A stretch of DNA of 64,000 bases from Ancylobacter gelatini (GTDB lineage: Bacteria; Pseudomonadota; Alphaproteobacteria; Rhizobiales; Xanthobacteraceae), in contig NZ_JAKVIL010000009.1 in assembly GCF_022601675.1 (NCBI RefSeq), forward strand, positions 1 to 64,000. Direction: 5' to 3'. The notes under the pieces were generated by a model. The model searched no databases. It was given only the letters and a program-made list of their open reading frames with translations, and was not told where the DNA came from. This document shows, piece by piece, positions 63,391 through 64,000 of the stretch. Every line of letters begins with the position of its first letter. The first letter of the stretch is position 1. The translations under genes were made by a program, and so were the position numbers.

Positions 63391-63936
63391 ATGACCCTGC
63401 GCGATCCCGCCCCGCCCGCCGAGGACCTCTGGGTGTTCGGCTATGGCTCGCTGATGTGGAATCCGGGCTTCGACTATGAGGAACGCGCGCCGGGCCGGCT
63501 GCTCGGGGCGCATCGCTCGCTCTGCGTGCTGTCGGTGCACTGGCGCGGCACGCCGGAGCGGCCCGGCCTCGTGCTCGGGCTGGATCGCGGGGGAAGCTGC
63601 ATCGGCATGGCGTTCCGGGTCGGGCGCGACAAGGCCGGGGCGACGCTCGACTATCTGCGCGAGCGCGAGCAGGTGACGAAGATCTACCGCGAAGCCACCC
63701 AGCGGGTCTGGCTGAGGGACGGCAGCGGACGTGCCGTGCCGGCCCTCGTCTTCCTGGTCGATCGCGGCCACGCCCAATATGCCGGCCGGCTCACCCCGGA
63801 GGAGCGGTTGCATCTGGTGCGGCAGGGTCACGGCGTGGGCGGGCCCAATGCCGATTACGTCACCGCCACCGACCGCCACCTCGTCGAACTGGGCATCCAC
63901 GACCCGCAGATGCGCTGGATCGTGGAGCGGCTGTAG
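63391..63936 (+). CDS. ChaC-like gamma-glutamylcyclotransferase
   Basis: A 181-residue protein of the ChaC/GGCT-like fold, expected to cleave gamma-glutamyl groups, probably from glutathione, to 5-oxoproline. The N-terminal VFGYGSLMWNPGFDYEERAP carries the YGSL substrate loop. The catalytic Glu of ChaC proteins is probably in DYLREREQVTKIYREATQRV. C-terminal VRQGHGVGGPNADYVTATD also fits. It lies between the DUF2125 gene and the end of a GST gene, so two glutathione-related genes are adjacent. Confidence 0.93.
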   Translation: MTLRDPAPPAEDLWVFGYGSLMWNPGFDYEERAPGRLLGAHRSLCVLSVHWRGTPERPGLVLGLDRGGSCIGMAFRVGRDKAGATLDYLREREQVTKIYREATQRVWLRDGSGRAVPALVFLVDRGHAQYAGRLTPEERLHLVRQGHGVGGPNADYVTATDRHLVELGIHDPQMRWIVERL

Positions 63937-63939
63937 CCC

Positions 63940-64000
63940 TCACGCCCTCGGCGGAATCTCCAGCCCGCGCTGCACCGCCGGGCGGGCGAGGCCGCGCGCC
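63940..64000 (-). CDS. C-terminal end of a probable glutathione S-transferase (partial)
   Basis: A minus-strand frame enters from the right edge and stops at 63940-63942. The last 19 residues read ARGLARPAVQRGLEIPPRA. The RPAVQRG(L/M) ending is very common at the C-terminus of GST proteins of the YfcG/YghU type. Only 61 bp are visible, so the call rests on this short motif. Its stop lies 3 bp from the ChaC-like gene's stop (convergent). Confidence 0.45.
   Translation of the reverse strand, partial: ARGLARPAVQRGLEIPPRA

Overview
The window is about 64 kb of GC-rich DNA with almost gap-free coding. Gene content and order point to an alphaproteobacterium of the order Hyphomicrobiales (Rhizobiales), most like the Xanthobacteraceae (Ancylobacter/Starkeya/Xanthobacter type). 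Supporting this are the trpFBA-accD-folC run, an AccD without zinc-ribbon cysteines, a FYDLN-acid protein, a DUF2125 protein, homospermidine synthase, and an ornithine decarboxylase behind a structured leader of the alphaproteobacterial speF type. I see no phage, plasmid, IS element or CRISPR array. The species assignment is inference.

Layout. 1-2.7 kb: tail of an RluB-like pseudouridine synthase, rsmD, an alpha/beta hydrolase, and infC with an apparent ATT start. 2.8-8.1 kb (minus): trpF-trpB-trpA-accD-folC. 8.2-12.1 kb: sulfate-binding protein plus CysT/CysW permeases without the ATPase, then an ornithine-cyclodeaminase-family gene. 12.1-13.9 kb (minus): sppA-ihfB-lapA. 14.0-18.2 kb (minus): a phosphonate trio (phnM, DUF1045, hexapeptide acetyltransferase) and a gamma-glutamyltransferase-like enzyme. 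18.3-29.2 kb: a small membrane protein, the structured leader with ornithine decarboxylase and GNAT gene, a GST, PHB depolymerase, homospermidine synthase, hemH, a sugar acetyltransferase, and a divergent ArsR regulator/DMT exporter pair. 29.4-36.4 kb: rpsA, a CSS/EAL phosphodiesterase, then aroA-cmk-CMD-cobF with overlapping ends (minus). 36.6-38.1 kb: FYDLN protein, tRNA-Ala(GGC), a HEPN-like protein. 38.3-41.1 kb (minus): glycosyltransferase and UDP-glucose-type dehydrogenase. 41.4-45.1 kb: a LuxR-type regulator, oxalate decarboxylase and AEC transporter. 45.4-52.1 kb: cydD-cydC-cydA-cydB-cydX for cytochrome bd oxidase. 52.1-57.5 kb (minus): SLC13/ArsB-type permease, PPK2 and a large HD-GYP protein. 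57.9-62.0 kb: zwf-pgl-edd, the upper Entner-Doudoroff pathway. 62.0-64 kb: DUF2125, ChaC-like cyclotransferase and the end of a GST.

How the genes relate. The minus-strand housekeeping genes aroA, cmk, rpsA, sppA, ihfB, lapA, trpFBA, accD and folC keep an order that is familiar in Rhizobiales, but here it is split by three blocks of accessory genes. Polyamine synthesis is represented twice: putrescine by the decarboxylase, homospermidine by Hss. The most interesting signal is the roughly 600 bp leader of the ornithine decarboxylase gene. It shows a potential pseudoknot, alternative stems before a T6 run, and a 33-codon upstream ORF whose stop overlaps the decarboxylase ATG. Also notable are a 30-bp near-triplication at the zwf/pgl junction that creates a coupled mini-ORF, a 15-bp x4 in-frame repeat at the end of cydD, and a possible oxalate module. 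I found no clear defence or secretion system; the only candidate of that kind is the lone HEPN-like gene beside the tRNA.
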